Origin: Sphingomonas sanguinis
GTDB lineage: Bacteria; Pseudomonadota; Alphaproteobacteria; Sphingomonadales; Sphingomonadaceae
Assembly (NCBI RefSeq): GCF_019297835.1
Contig: NZ_CP079203.1
Location: 2,391,001 to 2,455,000, forward strand
Reading direction: 5' to 3'
DNA: 64,000 nucleotides
The notes beneath the pieces are model-generated. The model saw only the letters and a list, made by a program, of their open reading frames with translations, did not search any database and was not told the DNA's origin. Of the stretch, positions 43,904 to 53,808 are shown one piece after another. The position numbers were made by a program, and so were the translations under genes. How positions within the stretch are numbered: the stretch's first letter is position 1; every line of letters begins with the position of its first letter.

Positions 43904-44944
43904 TCAGTGCTGGCGGGCGAGGTGCCGGTGGATGGTGCTGCGATGGACGCCCAGTTGCCGCGCCGCCGCCGAGACATTGCCGTCATGTGCCGCCAGCGCC
44001 GCGTCGATCGCCCCCGCCCGCTCGTCGGCCAATGGGCGAGCGGGCGGGGGCAGTTCGACGCCGCCGCCCCGCCCTTCGGCATCCCAACCACCGATCAGCG
44101 TCGCGCCATTGGCCAGGCGCAATCGGCCCCGCGCCGCCTGCCCCCGCGTATCCACCAGTTCGCCGAGTGCCGCATCGTCCAGTGCCTCCCAGCTGCGCCC
44201 GACCAGCGATAGCCCGCGCCGGTTGGCGGCGACCAGCCGATCGTCGCGGAACACCAATATCCCCTCGCGCGCAGTGCCCAGCATCGCGGCATCGTCATGC
44301 ATCCGCAGCACGCGGCAATCGGCGAACCGGTCGCGGAACAGCCGATGCTCGATCTGGTCGACCGCCAGCCGGATCAGCCCCAGTGCATGGCCATGGCCAC
44401 TGGCCGACGGTCCCGATATGTCGAGCGCGCCGACGATCGCGCCGCGCGGGTCGAGGATCGGCGTCGCTGCGCAACTCAGCACCGCATGTTCGGCAAAGAA
44501 ATGCTCGGGGCCATGGACGGCGATCGGCCGACGCTCGGCAATGGCGGTGCCGATCGCGTTGGTCCCGGTGCTCGCCTCGGTCCAGGAGACACCGGGCCTG
44601 AGCGCCACCTGCGCCGCGCGGGACAGAAAGCCGGTGTCGCCGATGCTATCGAGGATCATGCCGTCGGCGTCCGCCAGGATCACGACGCTGCCCGTATCGC
44701 GCGCCTCGCCCGCCAGCATCTCCAGCTCCGGGCGACACAGGCGACGTAGCGATTCGCGTCGCTGGCGCAGCGCATGGAGTTCGCTTTCGGCCAGCGGTCC
44801 GCCGCCCTGAAGCCGTCCCTGCGCCAGCCCCATGTCGGTGCATCGCAACCATGATCGCAGCACCGGCTGGCGCACGGTTTCGAGGGGCAATTGCCCCTCG
44901 TCGAAATAGGCGCGTCGCCCCTGTTCTATACCGGCGCCGTCCAT
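43904..44944 (-). CDS. AcoR-like regulator: GAF domain + Fis HTH, no AAA+ domain
   Basis: The 346-aa protein has an N-terminal region ending [11 protein letters not shown] and a GAF sensor (about 65-195; [39 protein letters not shown]). A PAS-like piece follows ([18 protein letters not shown]), then a C-terminal Fis-type HTH ([19 protein letters not shown]). AcoR-type activators of acetoin/ethanol catabolism normally carry a sigma-54 AAA+ domain between these parts. Here it is absent, so it must act on sigma-70-type promoters or as a repressor. It is divergent from the aldehyde dehydrogenase gene, whose promoter region holds two palindromes. Confidence 0.85.
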   Translation of the reverse strand: MDGAGIEQGRRAYFDEGQLPLETVRQPVLRSWLRCTDMGLAQGRLQGGGPLAESELHALRQRRESLRRLCRPELEMLAGEARDTGSVVILADADGMILDSIGDTGFLSRAAQVALRPGVSWTEASTGTNAIGTAIAERRPIAVHGPEHFFAEHAVLSCAATPILDPRGAIVGALDISGPSASGHGHALGLIRLAVDQIEHRLFRDRFADCRVLRMHDDAAMLGTAREGILVFRDDRLVAANRRGLSLVGRSWEALDDAALGELVDTRGQAARGRLRLANGATLIGGWDAEGRGGGVELPPPARPLADERAGAIDAALAAHDGNVSAAARQLGVHRSTIHRHLARQH

Positions 44945-44963
44945 CGCCGCATCCTTCTCCAAC

Positions 44964-45013
44964 TGTCGCAAGTTGCGACACCGGCACGTCTTTCGCGTCG
45001 CGCCGTGCGACAC
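44964..45013. promoter_or_regulatory. Two operator-like palindromes between the AcoR-like gene and aldB
   Basis: TGTCGCAAGTTGCGACA (44964-44980) is a perfect 17-bp palindrome; a second copy with GTCGC-n5-GCGAC lies at 44996-45013. Paired sites in a divergent regulator-target gap are typical for the regulator's own binding sites. Confidence 0.65.
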
Positions 45014-45130
45014 ATGCTACGCCTCGGCCCCGGAAAGTCCACCACGTCGCCTATACTTCGTCGCGCATCGTCTTGCCCCTCGGGCACGACGGGCAGAGCC
45101 TTGGGTCATAACAGACCAAGGAGAGGTTCC

Positions 45131-46642
45131 ATGACGATCCAGGAAACCATCAAAACCCGCACCGCGCCGTTCAAACAGCGCTATGCCAATTTCATCGGCG
45201 GCCGCTGGGTCGATCCGGTCGAGGGACGCTGGTTCGACAACCGCTCCCCCATCGACGGGCAGGTCATCTGCCAGGTCGCGCGGAGCCAAGCCGCCGATGT
45301 CGAGCTGGCGCTCGATGCCGCGCACAAGGCCAAGGACGCGTGGGGCCGTACCAGCGTCGCCGAGCGCGCGCTGATCCTGCACCGCATCGCCGACCGGATG
45401 GAGGAGAACCTCGCCCTGCTCGCCACCGCCGAGACCTGGGACAATGGCAAGCCGATCCGCGAGACGACCGCCGCCGACCTGCCGCTGGCGATCGACCATT
45501 TCCGTTATTTCGCGGGCTGCATCCGCGCACAGGAAGGCGGCATTTCCGAGATCGACCACGATACGGTCGCCTATCATTTCCACGAACCGCTGGGCGTGGT
45601 GGGGCAGATCATCCCGTGGAACTTCCCGCTGCTGATGGCCTGCTGGAAACTCGCGCCCGCGCTGGCGGCGGGCAATTGCGTGGTGCTGAAACCCGCCGAA
45701 CAGACCCCCGCCTCGATCATGGTGCTGGCCGAACTGATCGCCGACCTGCTGCCCGAGGGCGTGCTCAACATCGTCAACGGCTATGGCGTCGAGGCAGGCA
45801 AGCCGCTCGCCCAGAACCCGCGCATCGCCAAGATCGCCTTTACCGGCGAGACGACGACCGGCCAGCTCATCATGTCCTATGCGTCCGAAAATCTGATCCC
45901 GGTGACGCTGGAGCTGGGCGGCAAGAGCCCCAACATCTTCTTCGGCGACGTGGCGGCCGAGGATGACGATTATCTCGATAAGGCGATCGAAGGGTTCGCC
46001 ATGTTCGCACTCAACCAGGGCGAGGTCTGCACTTGCCCGAGCCGCGCGCTGGTCCACGAATCCATCTATGACCGCTTCATGGAAAAGGCGGTCGCCCGCG
46101 TCGAGGCGATGATCCAGGGCGATCCGCTCGACCCCGCCACCATGGTCGGCGCGCAGGCGTCGCAGGAGCAGATGGACAAGATCCTCGGCTATCTCGACAT
46201 CGGCCGCGACGAGGGTGCCCGGGTGCTGACCGGCGGCACCCGCAACCGGCCCGAGGGGCTGGAGGGCTATTATGTCAAGCCGACGGTACTGAGCGGCCAC
46301 AACAGGATGCGCGTCTTCCAGGAAGAAATCTTCGGCCCCGTCGTCTCGGTCGCGACCTTCAAGGACGATGAGGAAGCGCTGCGCATCGCCAACGACACGC
46401 TCTATGGCCTGGGCGCGGGCGTGTGGACGCGCGACGGCACGCGGGCCTACCGCATGGGCCGGGCGATCCAGGCGGGCCGCGTCTGGACCAACTGCTACCA
46501 CGCCTATCCCGCGCACGCGGCGTTCGGCGGCTACAAACGCTCGGGCATTGGGCGCGAGACGCACCGCATGATGCTGGATCACTACCAGCAGACCAAGAAT
46601 CTGCTGGTCAGCTATTCGGCGAAGAAGCTCGGCTTTTTTTGA
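45131..46642 (+). CDS. aldB: NAD(P)-dependent acetaldehyde dehydrogenase, AldB/ExaC type
   Basis: The 503-aa protein has [27 protein letters not shown] and [13 protein letters not shown]. Catalytic Glu lies in [10 protein letters not shown] and Cys in [11 protein letters not shown]; it ends with [14 protein letters not shown] and LGFF. The match to E. coli AldB-type enzymes is extensive. It oxidises acetaldehyde to acetate. GGAG precedes the ATG at 45131; the longer frame upstream is not needed. Two palindromes upstream suggest control by the divergent AcoR-like protein. The stop codon overlaps the next FNR-type box. Confidence 0.95.
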   Translation: MTIQETIKTRTAPFKQRYANFIGGRWVDPVEGRWFDNRSPIDGQVICQVARSQAADVELALDAAHKAKDAWGRTSVAERALILHRIADRMEENLALLATAETWDNGKPIRETTAADLPLAIDHFRYFAGCIRAQEGGISEIDHDTVAYHFHEPLGVVGQIIPWNFPLLMACWKLAPALAAGNCVVLKPAEQTPASIMVLAELIADLLPEGVLNIVNGYGVEAGKPLAQNPRIAKIAFTGETTTGQLIMSYASENLIPVTLELGGKSPNIFFGDVAAEDDDYLDKAIEGFAMFALNQGEVCTCPSRALVHESIYDRFMEKAVARVEAMIQGDPLDPATMVGAQASQEQMDKILGYLDIGRDEGARVLTGGTRNRPEGLEGYYVKPTVLSGHNRMRVFQEEIFGPVVSVATFKDDEEALRIANDTLYGLGAGVWTRDGTRAYRMGRAIQAGRVWTNCYHAYPAHAAFGGYKRSGIGRETHRMMLDHYQQTKNLLVSYSAKKLGFF

Positions 46643-46652
46643 CGGCGGTCAA
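46639..46652 (+). promoter_or_regulatory. FNR-type box upstream of adhP
   Basis: TTGACGGCGGTCAA overlaps the aldB stop codon and lies 60 bp before the adhP ATG, allowing adhP to be driven separately from aldB. Confidence 0.7.
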
Positions 46653-46711
46653 GGCAGGGACCGGCGCGGGCGCCCATCCCTGCCCCATCATCATCCGACA
46701 GGAGAAACACC

Positions 46712-47746
46712 ATGGCAAAGACGATGAAGGCCGCCGTCGTGCGCGCGTTCGGCCAGCCCCTGACCATCGATGAAGTCCCCGTGCCCGAGGTCGGCGACGG
46801 CCTGATCCAGGTCGCGATCCAGGCCTCTGGCGTGTGCCACACCGACCTGCACGCGGCCGAGGGCGACTGGCCCGTCAAGCCCAACCCGCCCTTCATCCCG
46901 GGGCATGAGGGCGTCGGCTATGTCTCGGCGGTCGGCAAGGGCGTCAAGCACATCAAGGAGGGCGACCGGGTCGGTGTGCCCTGGCTCTACACCGCCTGCG
47001 GCCACTGCGTCCATTGCCTGGGCGGGTGGGAGACGCTGTGTGAGAGCCAGCTCAACACCGGCTATTCGGTCAATGGCGGTTTCGCCGATTATGTCATCGC
47101 CGACCCCAATTTTGTCGGCCATCTGCCCGGCAATATCGGCTTCACCGAGATCGCGCCCGTGCTGTGCGCCGGGGTGACGGTCTATAAGGGGCTGAAGATG
47201 ACCGACACCAAGCCAGGGGATACCGTCGTCATCTCCGGCATCGGCGGGCTCGGGCATATGGCGGTGCAATATGCGGTCGCCATGGGGCTGAACGTCGCGG
47301 CGGTCGATGTCGACGACGCCAAGCTGGACCTCGCCCGGCGGCTGGGTGCGAAGGTGACGGTCAATGCCCGGACCGAAGCCGATCCGGCCGCGGCGATCAA
47401 GCGCGAGACCGGCGGTGGCGCGCAAGGTGCGCTCGTCACCGCGGTCAGCGAAAAGGCGTTCGCCCAAGCCGTGGGCATGATGGCGCGGGGCGGCACCGTC
47501 GCGCTCAATGGCCTGCCGCCGGGGGACTTTCCGCTCAACATCTTCGGACTGGTGCTGAATGGCATCACCGTGCGCGGGTCTATCGTCGGCACCCGGCTCG
47601 ACCTGCAGGAATCGCTCGACTTCGCCGCCGACGGCAAGGTCAAGGCAACCGTCGCCACCGCGCCGCTCGCCGATGTCAACCAGGTGTTCGACCGGATGCG
47701 CAAAGGCCAGATCGAGGGTCGCATCGTCCTCGACCTGGCGGCCTGA
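46712..47746 (+). CDS. adhP: Zinc-dependent alcohol dehydrogenase, AdhP type
   Basis: The 344-aa protein has catalytic zinc ligands in [14 protein letters not shown] and PGHEGVGYV, and structural-zinc cysteines in [16 protein letters not shown]. The Rossmann NAD site is [15 protein letters not shown]. It interconverts ethanol and acetaldehyde. GGAG lies before the start. With aldB and the CoA-transferase it forms a route between ethanol, acetaldehyde, acetate and acetyl-CoA. The FNR-type box suggests expression at low oxygen. Confidence 0.96.
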   Translation: MAKTMKAAVVRAFGQPLTIDEVPVPEVGDGLIQVAIQASGVCHTDLHAAEGDWPVKPNPPFIPGHEGVGYVSAVGKGVKHIKEGDRVGVPWLYTACGHCVHCLGGWETLCESQLNTGYSVNGGFADYVIADPNFVGHLPGNIGFTEIAPVLCAGVTVYKGLKMTDTKPGDTVVISGIGGLGHMAVQYAVAMGLNVAAVDVDDAKLDLARRLGAKVTVNARTEADPAAAIKRETGGGAQGALVTAVSEKAFAQAVGMMARGGTVALNGLPPGDFPLNIFGLVLNGITVRGSIVGTRLDLQESLDFAADGKVKATVATAPLADVNQVFDRMRKGQIEGRIVLDLAA

Positions 47747-47751
47747 AATCG

Positions 47752-47782
47752 CGGCGGGCGGTGGCTCCGGCCCCGCCCGCCG
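47752..47782 (+). promoter_or_regulatory. Hairpin between adhP and the CoA-transferase gene
   Basis: Ten-base arms CGGCGGGCGG / CCGCCCGCCG with an 11-nt loop start 6 bp after adhP. It may attenuate read-through into the next gene. Confidence 0.5.
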
Positions 47783-47796
47783 GCGTTGGAGAAACA

Positions 47797-49311
47797 ATGA
47801 CCGACCGTATCGCCTGTGCCGCCCTTCGTTCGCGTATCACCGATGCCGACACCGCCGCCGCCCTGATCCGCCCCGGCGAAACGGTGGCGACCAGCGGCTT
47901 CACCGGCTCCGGCTATCCCAAGATGGTGCCACAGGCGCTGGCCCGCCGCATCGCCGAGGCGCACGGCTCGGGGCATCCGTTCCGCGTCAACCTGTGGACC
48001 GGCGCTTCGACCGGCCCCGAACTGGACGGCGCACTGGCGGCGGTCGACGGCATCGCCCAGCGCCTGCCCTATAGCGGCGACCCGGTCGCGCGCGAGAAGA
48101 TCAATCGGGGCGAGATCGACTATCTGGACATGCACCTCAGCCAAGTCGCGCCGATGGCGTGGGAGGGCGTGCTCGGCCCGCTCGACACCGCGATCGTCGA
48201 GGTGTCGGGCATCCGTGCCGACGGATCGCTCATCCCCTCGTCGTCGGTCGGCAACAACAAGACTTGGGTAGACCGCGCGTCCCGCGTCATCCTGGAGGTC
48301 AACCGCTGGCAGGACGCGGCACTGGAGGGGATGCACGACATCTATTACGGCACCCGCCTGCCGCCCGAGCGCGTGCCGATCCCGCTGGTGCGGCCGGACG
48401 ACCGGATCGGCACGCCCTATCTGGCCTGCGATCCCGACAAGATCGTCGCCATCGTCGAAACCGAGGCCCCCGACCGCAACCTGCCCTTCGCCGCGCCCGA
48501 CGACACCGCGCGCGCCATCGCCGGGCACGTCATCGAATTCCTGGCCCATGAAGTGTCACGCGGCCGCCTGCCCTCCGCCCTGCTGCCGATCCAGTCGGGG
48601 GTCGGCAATATCGCCAATGCGGTGCTGTCCGGCCTGGTCGACGCGCCGTTCGACCCGATGACCGCCTATACCGAGGTGATCCAGGACGGGATGCTCGACC
48701 TGCTCGATGCGGGGCGCCTGCGCATGGCGTCGGCCACCGCCTTTTCGCTCAGCCCGCAGGCGGCAGCGCGGCTCAACGCGAACATGGCCACGTACCGGGA
48801 CCGCATGATCCTGCGCCCGCAGGAGATCAGCAACCATCCCGAACTCGTCCGCCGCCTGGGGTGCATCGCGATGAACGGCCTGATCGAGGCGGACATATAC
48901 GGCAACGTCAATTCGACGCTGGTGATGGGATCGCGCATCCAGAACGGCATCGGCGGATCGGGTGATTTCGCGCGCAACGCTTATGTCTCGATCTTCATGA
49001 CCCCCTCGACCGCCAAGGGCGGCAAGATCTCCGCCATCGTGCCGCAGGCCTCGCATGTCGACCACATCATGCAGGACGTGCAGGTGATCGTCACCGAACA
49101 GGGGCTGGCCGACCTGCGGGGCCTGTCCCCGCGCCAGCGTGCAAAGGCCGTGATCGAACGCTGCGCCCATCCCGACTATCGCCCGATGCTCGCCGACTAT
49201 GCCATGCGCGCCGAGGGCGGCTCCTATGGCCTTCACGCGCCCGCACTCCCCGCCGAGGCGCTGTCCTGGCATCGGCGCTACATGGAAACGGGGACGATGA
49301 TGCCGTCCTGA
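47797..49311 (+). CDS. Succinyl-CoA:acetate CoA-transferase / acetyl-CoA hydrolase family
   Basis: The 504-aa protein has family blocks SGFTGSGYPKMVPQAL, NLWTGASTGPELDG, PIQSGVGNIANAVL, catalytic-Glu region LIEADIYGNVNST and GGSGDFARNAY. It moves CoA between succinyl-CoA and acetate (or hydrolyses acetyl-CoA), linking the acetate made by AldB to the TCA cycle. The start at 47797 has GGAG eight bases before it. Likely co-transcribed with adhP, subject to the hairpin between them. Confidence 0.92.
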   Translation: MTDRIACAALRSRITDADTAAALIRPGETVATSGFTGSGYPKMVPQALARRIAEAHGSGHPFRVNLWTGASTGPELDGALAAVDGIAQRLPYSGDPVAREKINRGEIDYLDMHLSQVAPMAWEGVLGPLDTAIVEVSGIRADGSLIPSSSVGNNKTWVDRASRVILEVNRWQDAALEGMHDIYYGTRLPPERVPIPLVRPDDRIGTPYLACDPDKIVAIVETEAPDRNLPFAAPDDTARAIAGHVIEFLAHEVSRGRLPSALLPIQSGVGNIANAVLSGLVDAPFDPMTAYTEVIQDGMLDLLDAGRLRMASATAFSLSPQAAARLNANMATYRDRMILRPQEISNHPELVRRLGCIAMNGLIEADIYGNVNSTLVMGSRIQNGIGGSGDFARNAYVSIFMTPSTAKGGKISAIVPQASHVDHIMQDVQVIVTEQGLADLRGLSPRQRAKAVIERCAHPDYRPMLADYAMRAEGGSYGLHAPALPAEALSWHRRYMETGTMMPS

Positions 49312-49589
49312 CCATGGGCCGTGTCGCGGAGCTGCGATGGGTTCCGACAGCTTGGCGCCTGCGTTGCGCTTTCCGCTGTCACCCCATCCGGAGCGGAAGG
49401 CTGTTATGAAAGCACCCGAGGCTGAGCGCTAGGGCGCCAATGTCACCGAGGCGTTTAGCCGCCGACCGGATGCAGTTCACCCGTAGAAAATTATCGCGCC
49501 GACCGCCCAAACAGGCAGGCCGGTGATGTGGTCGAGATCAATCCGGCAGGGTCCAGCATGGTGTTGGAGCGCGAGGACTGGACGTGCCG
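49312..49589. other. Non-coding junction between acetate block and Rhs locus
   Basis: No gene or clear signal seen in these 278 bases; it appears to be decayed sequence. Confidence 0.35.
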
Positions 49590-49831
49590 GAGTAGGTACG
49601 CACCATCCATTCCGCCCAAGGCGCGACGTGCGAACGGCGGCTCATCCATCTGGAGGCGTTCAGGGCGAACACGGCGGACGCACGCTCGGTCTATGTCGCG
49701 ATCGATCGTACCCGACACGGAGCAGCCGTCTATACCGACAACGCGCATCCCTCACCGACGCCCTCGGCTTCCGCGATGGCGCTCAGATCGGCGTCATCGA
49801 CGGACAAGACGCGGGCATCGGGTTCGACTAG
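49590..49831 (+). pseudogene. C-terminal relic of a MobF/TrwC-type relaxase-helicase
   Basis: The frame reads ERRLIHLEAFRANTADARSV, then YVAIDRTRHGAAVYTDN, shifts frame near 49743, and ends SLTDALGFRDGAQIGVIDG before a stop. The block with YVAI-R-R-GAAVYTD followed by DGAQIG resembles the end of the helicase part of plasmid TraA/TrwC proteins. The rest is absent. It implies that plasmid or conjugative DNA once lay at this junction. Confidence 0.5.
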
Positions 49832-49894
49832 GCGCCCGAACGACAATCTCGCTAAGTCACATGCCCGAACCCGTTTTATTCAGGCTGGGATCAC

Positions 49895-50197
49895 TCATTT
49901 GGTTTTGAAGATGTTGTCTTGAAACTCGTTGAGCAAGTGACCGGCAGCGATCTCGTCGTTCGACTTATAGGCAGCGTATGAGCGATCCAAGATTCCATTG
50001 AGTAGCGTTCGCTTCGACTCATACGCAGGCTCAGGATAAGCAACCTCAACACCTTTACGAAGTTGATCGAAAGCTCGGTCGAGATTCATCTGCTCATCAT
50101 CCGGGAGGAAGTCCCTATAAGGGAAGCGATCGGGAGCATAACCCATCACGTAGGCTATATGATTCCATAAATCCTCGACGCTTTCCATCACGAACAT
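49895..50197 (-). CDS. Putative immunity protein, 100 aa, downstream of the Rhs tip region
   Basis: The ATG at 50197 gives a small acidic helical protein (MESVEDLWNHIAYVMGYAP, DDEQMNLDRAFDQLRKG, ending EFQDNIFKTK). A longer frame upstream runs through a repeated non-coding segment and is not used. It lies after one copy of a direct repeat in the toxin locus, as immunity genes do. I do not recognise the family. Its matching toxin is not present beside it, so it may be an orphan immunity gene. Confidence 0.6.
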   Translation of the reverse strand: MFVMESVEDLWNHIAYVMGYAPDRFPYRDFLPDDEQMNLDRAFDQLRKGVEVAYPEPAYESKRTLLNGILDRSYAAYKSNDEIAAGHLLNEFQDNIFKTK

Positions 50198-50238
50198 TAG
50201 AATCACCTCATGGAACAATAGAGTAACTACCCATTGGG

Positions 50239-50430
50239 CTTGTACCCTTATCCTCGCAAGCCTGGCGCGCCCGCATCGGTCCTCACCATACGCAGCCGCT
50301 ATACCCCATTTGGACCAGCCACCCGCAACACCCCAGACCCAACCGAGCGATTTGGCCAAACCCCGACCGCGAACACCTCCAACCCGCCCACAGGCCGCAG
50401 CAAGAACACAGCGCACGGCAGCTTGGCGTC
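50239..50430. repeat. Direct repeat copy B in the Rhs locus
   Basis: About 190 bases here closely match 53535-53735 (shared stretches include CTTATCCTCGCAAGC and CAGCCGCTATACCCCATTT). The two copies flank the orphan Rhs-TNT unit and each follows an immunity-like gene. They probably mediated cassette insertion by recombination. Confidence 0.8.
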
Positions 50431-50440
50431 AGGCGCGCAT

Positions 50441-50743
50441 CTACTGCTCTCGACGAATACCCCCTTGGAGATCGGCCAAGTCTGCCCTGGTCATCTTCAC
50501 CGGGTTAGGATCACCGGGGTTTAAGATCAGCAACTCGTCACCGCTTAGCATAGACAAGAGCAGATCGCGGTTGATCGCAAGACCATCCTCCTCAAAGCCG
50601 CTGCCTTTGAGCTGTCGACCGAACGCCGCCTCGTCAGAGAAGATCGGTATGAACAACTCCCCATTTGCGACGAATTTTTGCAGCCGAAGTGTCCACGAAG
50701 CAGGGTCGTCCCATCTGCCTATAACAATGATCTGATCTTGCAT
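50441..50743 (-). CDS. SseB-like small protein, putative immunity
   Basis: The 100-aa protein (MQDQIIVIGRW start, LFIPIFSDEAAFGRQLKGSG, DELLILNPGDPNPVKMT) resembles the SseB N-terminal domain. SseB-like domains occur among immunity proteins of polymorphic toxins. It is the second small gene after the TNT toxin tip, 9 bp from the first. A protective role is inferred from location; which toxin it blocks is not certain. Confidence 0.65.
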   Translation of the reverse strand: MQDQIIVIGRWDDPASWTLRLQKFVANGELFIPIFSDEAAFGRQLKGSGFEEDGLAINRDLLLSMLSGDELLILNPGDPNPVKMTRADLADLQGGIRREQ

Positions 50744-50752
50744 GTTGTAGGC

Positions 50753-50986
50753 CTAACGCTTTGTGGACTGGTCGGAGCGCAATGCTTCTAGCAGGTATGC
50801 CAACGCGGCCGGCTCGGTTGAGAAGTGGCGGATGCGCGCCTCTAGGCCGCGTTCGCTATAAAACACATCCCATCGACCTTCGCGCTCCGCCAAGACGTAA
50901 CATTCGTCGCCATGACCACATAGGTCGAAGGCATCCGACCGGATGTTATCCAATCGAACAGCGTGCAAGAACTCGTCTCTGGTCAC
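50753..50986 (-). CDS. Putative TNT-toxin immunity protein, 77 aa
   Basis: The small protein (DEFLHAVRLDNIRSDAFDL, ECYVLAEREGRWDVFYSERG) has an alpha/beta look with no signal peptide. Its ATG overlaps the stop of the TNT toxin gene by 4 bp, the usual arrangement for a toxin and its cognate immunity gene, so it is the best candidate for neutralising the NADase. I cannot name the family. Confidence 0.7.
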   Translation of the reverse strand: MTRDEFLHAVRLDNIRSDAFDLCGHGDECYVLAEREGRWDVFYSERGLEARIRHFSTEPAALAYLLEALRSDQSTKR

Positions 50987-53506
50987 GGCCCAACCCTCCG
51001 AAGATGGCCTTTAGCTATCGCATCGCTGACTGACATTGGAAGCTCATACTGAGTGCCGCCACCAATCTGATTGAACCACGGCGCCGCCTTTCCAGACTGG
51101 ACCTCGATCGGATGGACGACCTCATACAAATTGTATGGCTTTGAGGTAGTTCCCGGTGCCAAACTGCGCATCCAATCCGGCGTCCCTTCCGGGGCAAGGA
51201 ACGTGCCGCCCTCATATCCATACCGATCGATGCGAGCACCCGTCGCCAATTCTTCCGTGATCGGCGCACCTTGGAACCCGCGATTAGGCGGCCAGTAAGT
51301 TTGCAGCGCAGTCCCAGCCCGAGTTTCCCCAGCAGCGACTGTACTCTCTGCGGCATTTGTCGCCCCGATGCCGAACCGTTGCAAACCCGATTTGGCCAGT
51401 CCCGCCACGCCAACCCCAAGCGTACCAAGCGCATAGGCGCCCTCGCCGAGGCGGCCGTTCGTCAAGGCCGAAATCGTCGTGCCGCCCACCGTACTCTGCT
51501 GCGTGAACCGGCCGTTGAGATAGCCGCGGACATTCGCCTGTGCGAAGTCGACCGACACGGCGGTGCCCAGCGTACTGCCAAAGCCACCCCCTCCCGCGAG
51601 AAGCAGGCCACCGCTGGCCAAGCCACCCCCGATCGCCAGAGGCGCGCCGAGTCCTGCGAACAAGATTTGGTTGACGTTGGCATCGGCCAGCCCCTCGGCG
51701 CGGGCGAGTTCGACGTCGCGTTGCGAATAGGCGGCTCTCAGTTCCGGAGCGTCGGTGAATTCCCGGCCGGTCTCTGCGATACGAGCGTCGTTGAGTACCG
51801 TAAACCCACGCGCCCATATCTCGTTGACCAAGCGCGAATAGGTTATGCGGCGTTCCGGATTGAGCGCGACGCCGTCACTCTGGCCGCCGGTCGCGTCGGC
51901 TTCGATCAAGCCTGCCGCCCGGGCCAGCGCTTCCACGTCCGCTAGAGCGGATTTCGTCGTCGAACGCCGCCCCCCGCCTGGCCTGCCGGATGAGCTGCCG
52001 CGTCGGCTCGTCCAGAGTGATCCGCTTGCCTGTCTCCGGATCAACGACCGTATTACGACGCGCCTGCTGGGCACGGAAGATGCCAGCCTGCACCACCGAT
52101 CCGACCGTGGAGGCGATGACGTCAGGCAGGGCGGACAGGATATTGTCGCCGAAGCTGGTGCCTTGCGCGATGCTGCGGGTGACGGCGTTGGCGATCGCAC
52201 CCGCCGTGCCCGCCACCAGCGTCCGGCTGATATTGTCGGCCGATTGCGACAGCGGATCGACCCTCAGCGCCGTGCCGACCGCCGTCGACACGCCTGCCCC
52301 GACACCCGCCGCCGCCACGCCTGCCCAGTCGAACCGGCGTTGCAGCCCCGTGGCCACCGCCACCCCTTGCGTGATCGCGCTGCCGGCCGCGCCGCGTACT
52401 GCCGCGCCCAGCGCCTTGCTGCCACCGATCGCACCGGGGATGGCATTGCTCAAGCCACCCGCGACCCCGCCCCCGATCGCGGCCAACGCCACGTTCTTGA
52501 ACGAGAACCGGTCCTGAATGCCCGTCGCGACGCCCACCGCCTGGCTGGCGATGCTGCCCGCCGCACCCGAGACGACGCCGCTGAGGACGGGACCGAGCGC
52601 CGCTGTCGCCCCCGCCGTCACCACGGTGACGGCAATCGCGACCACCGCCAGCAGGATCGCGCCGAACACGCCGCAGCGGTTGCGCCTGCGACCGCCTTGC
52701 GCCGCGCGCGGCTGGGGGACGGGGGTGTTGGGCTGGACGTCGCCCAGTGCCTCGGCCGGGTCGTAGGGGCGCCAGGTGTCGGCGGTGTTGCCCCGGTTGA
52801 CCACGGTCGACGGAATGGAGAGCACCCGGCCCTCGGCCAGCGTCTCGTCCGCGCTCAGCCCGTTCGCGCCTGCGATCAGGTACCAGAGGTTCGCATCGCC
52901 CCACAGAGTCTGGGCGATGCCCGCCAGCGTGTCGCCAGCACGCACGGTGTAGCTCTGCGTCGTCGTCGCGACGCTGCGATAGTTCACCGCATCGTAATTC
53001 TGGTCGAAGTCGGCATGCGCCGCGCCGGAGAAGCCGCCGTTCCGGAACGGCCCCGCCGGGCTGGCGGTGGTCGATTGCGGCTCGGGCGCTCTTCCCTCCG
53101 CCACGGCGGCGGCGAAGGTCGTGTTGTCGGTGCCGTCATTGCCGACCTCGCCCATCACCACGCCGTCGAAGATATAGCGTTTCTCGCGCGGGTTGGCGGC
53201 GGGGGCACCGGCATATTGCGGCTGCTCGTCGCGGGTCAGGATCTGACCGCCCAGGTCGGTCGTCACCGCCACCGTGCGCGGCCGCACCCCGCCGGTCAGC
53301 GTCACGCCGAGCAGCCGCCCGGCCTCGTCATAGGCGTACAACGACTGGGTCGTGCCGTCGGTGTTGGTCAGCGTGACCGCGCTCGTCAGCGGTCCGTCGC
53401 GCCAGACATAGCTGTAGGTCGTCGTGGCGTTCGACGTCGCGCCCCGTTGGAAGGCAGGGGAACGCGGGGCGGCAGCCCTAGGGCGTGAGGGTGGCCCGCC
53501 AACCAC
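50983..53506 (-). pseudogene. Orphan Rhs tip with LysM domain and TNT NAD-glycohydrolase toxin, frame-shifted at a C6 tract
   Basis: The N-terminal part copies the main Rhs protein: YD repeats, the PREKRYIFDGVVMGEVGND core-end block, LysM (SYTVRAGDTLAGIAQTLWG) and a glycine/alanine-rich hydrophobic stretch. The C-terminal toxin is a TNT domain: YWPPNRGFQGAPI, ARIDRYGYEGGTFLAPEGTP, APWFNQIGGGTQYELP, with the Arg, Tyr and Gln expected of the NAD-degrading enzyme. Core and toxin lie in different frames, meeting at a run of six C (51970-51975, + strand). Five would fuse them. The 5' end lacks the N-terminal Rhs regions, so the tip can act only after recombination into the main gene. Confidence 0.8.
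52607..53440 (-). repeat. Rhs core duplication, copy in the orphan tip
   Basis: About 0.83 kb is nearly identical to 56139-56972 of the main rhs gene, with scattered synonymous changes. It gives a long homology arm for swapping toxin tips. Confidence 0.85.
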
Positions 53507-53534
53507 ACGGCGGACGACGGCAGATAGACTTGCG

Positions 53535-53735
53535 GCTTGCCCCCTTATCCTCGCAAGCTCGACGCGCCCGCATCGGTCCTCACCATACGCAGCCGCTATA
53601 CCCCATTTGGACCAGCCTCCCGCAACACTCCAGACCCAACCGAGTGATTTGGCCGAACCCCAATCGCCGACACCTCAAGATCGTCCACATGCTGCAGCAG
53701 GAACACCGTGCGCGGCAAATCTACCACCCCGTCGA
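53535..53735. repeat. Direct repeat copy A in the Rhs locus
   Basis: Partner of 50239-50430, lying between the main Rhs immunity gene and the orphan tip. Read on the minus strand it encodes KSLGWVWSVAGGWSKWG, similar in both copies, so it may be a fragment of an older Rhs tip gene. Confidence 0.8.
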
Positions 53736-53808
53736 GGCGGGCGCCCACCACCGTCCCGGTCAGCTCGGCAGCGGGTGGACGGCTATGCGCCCGCTGGCCA
53801 TAGCGGGA

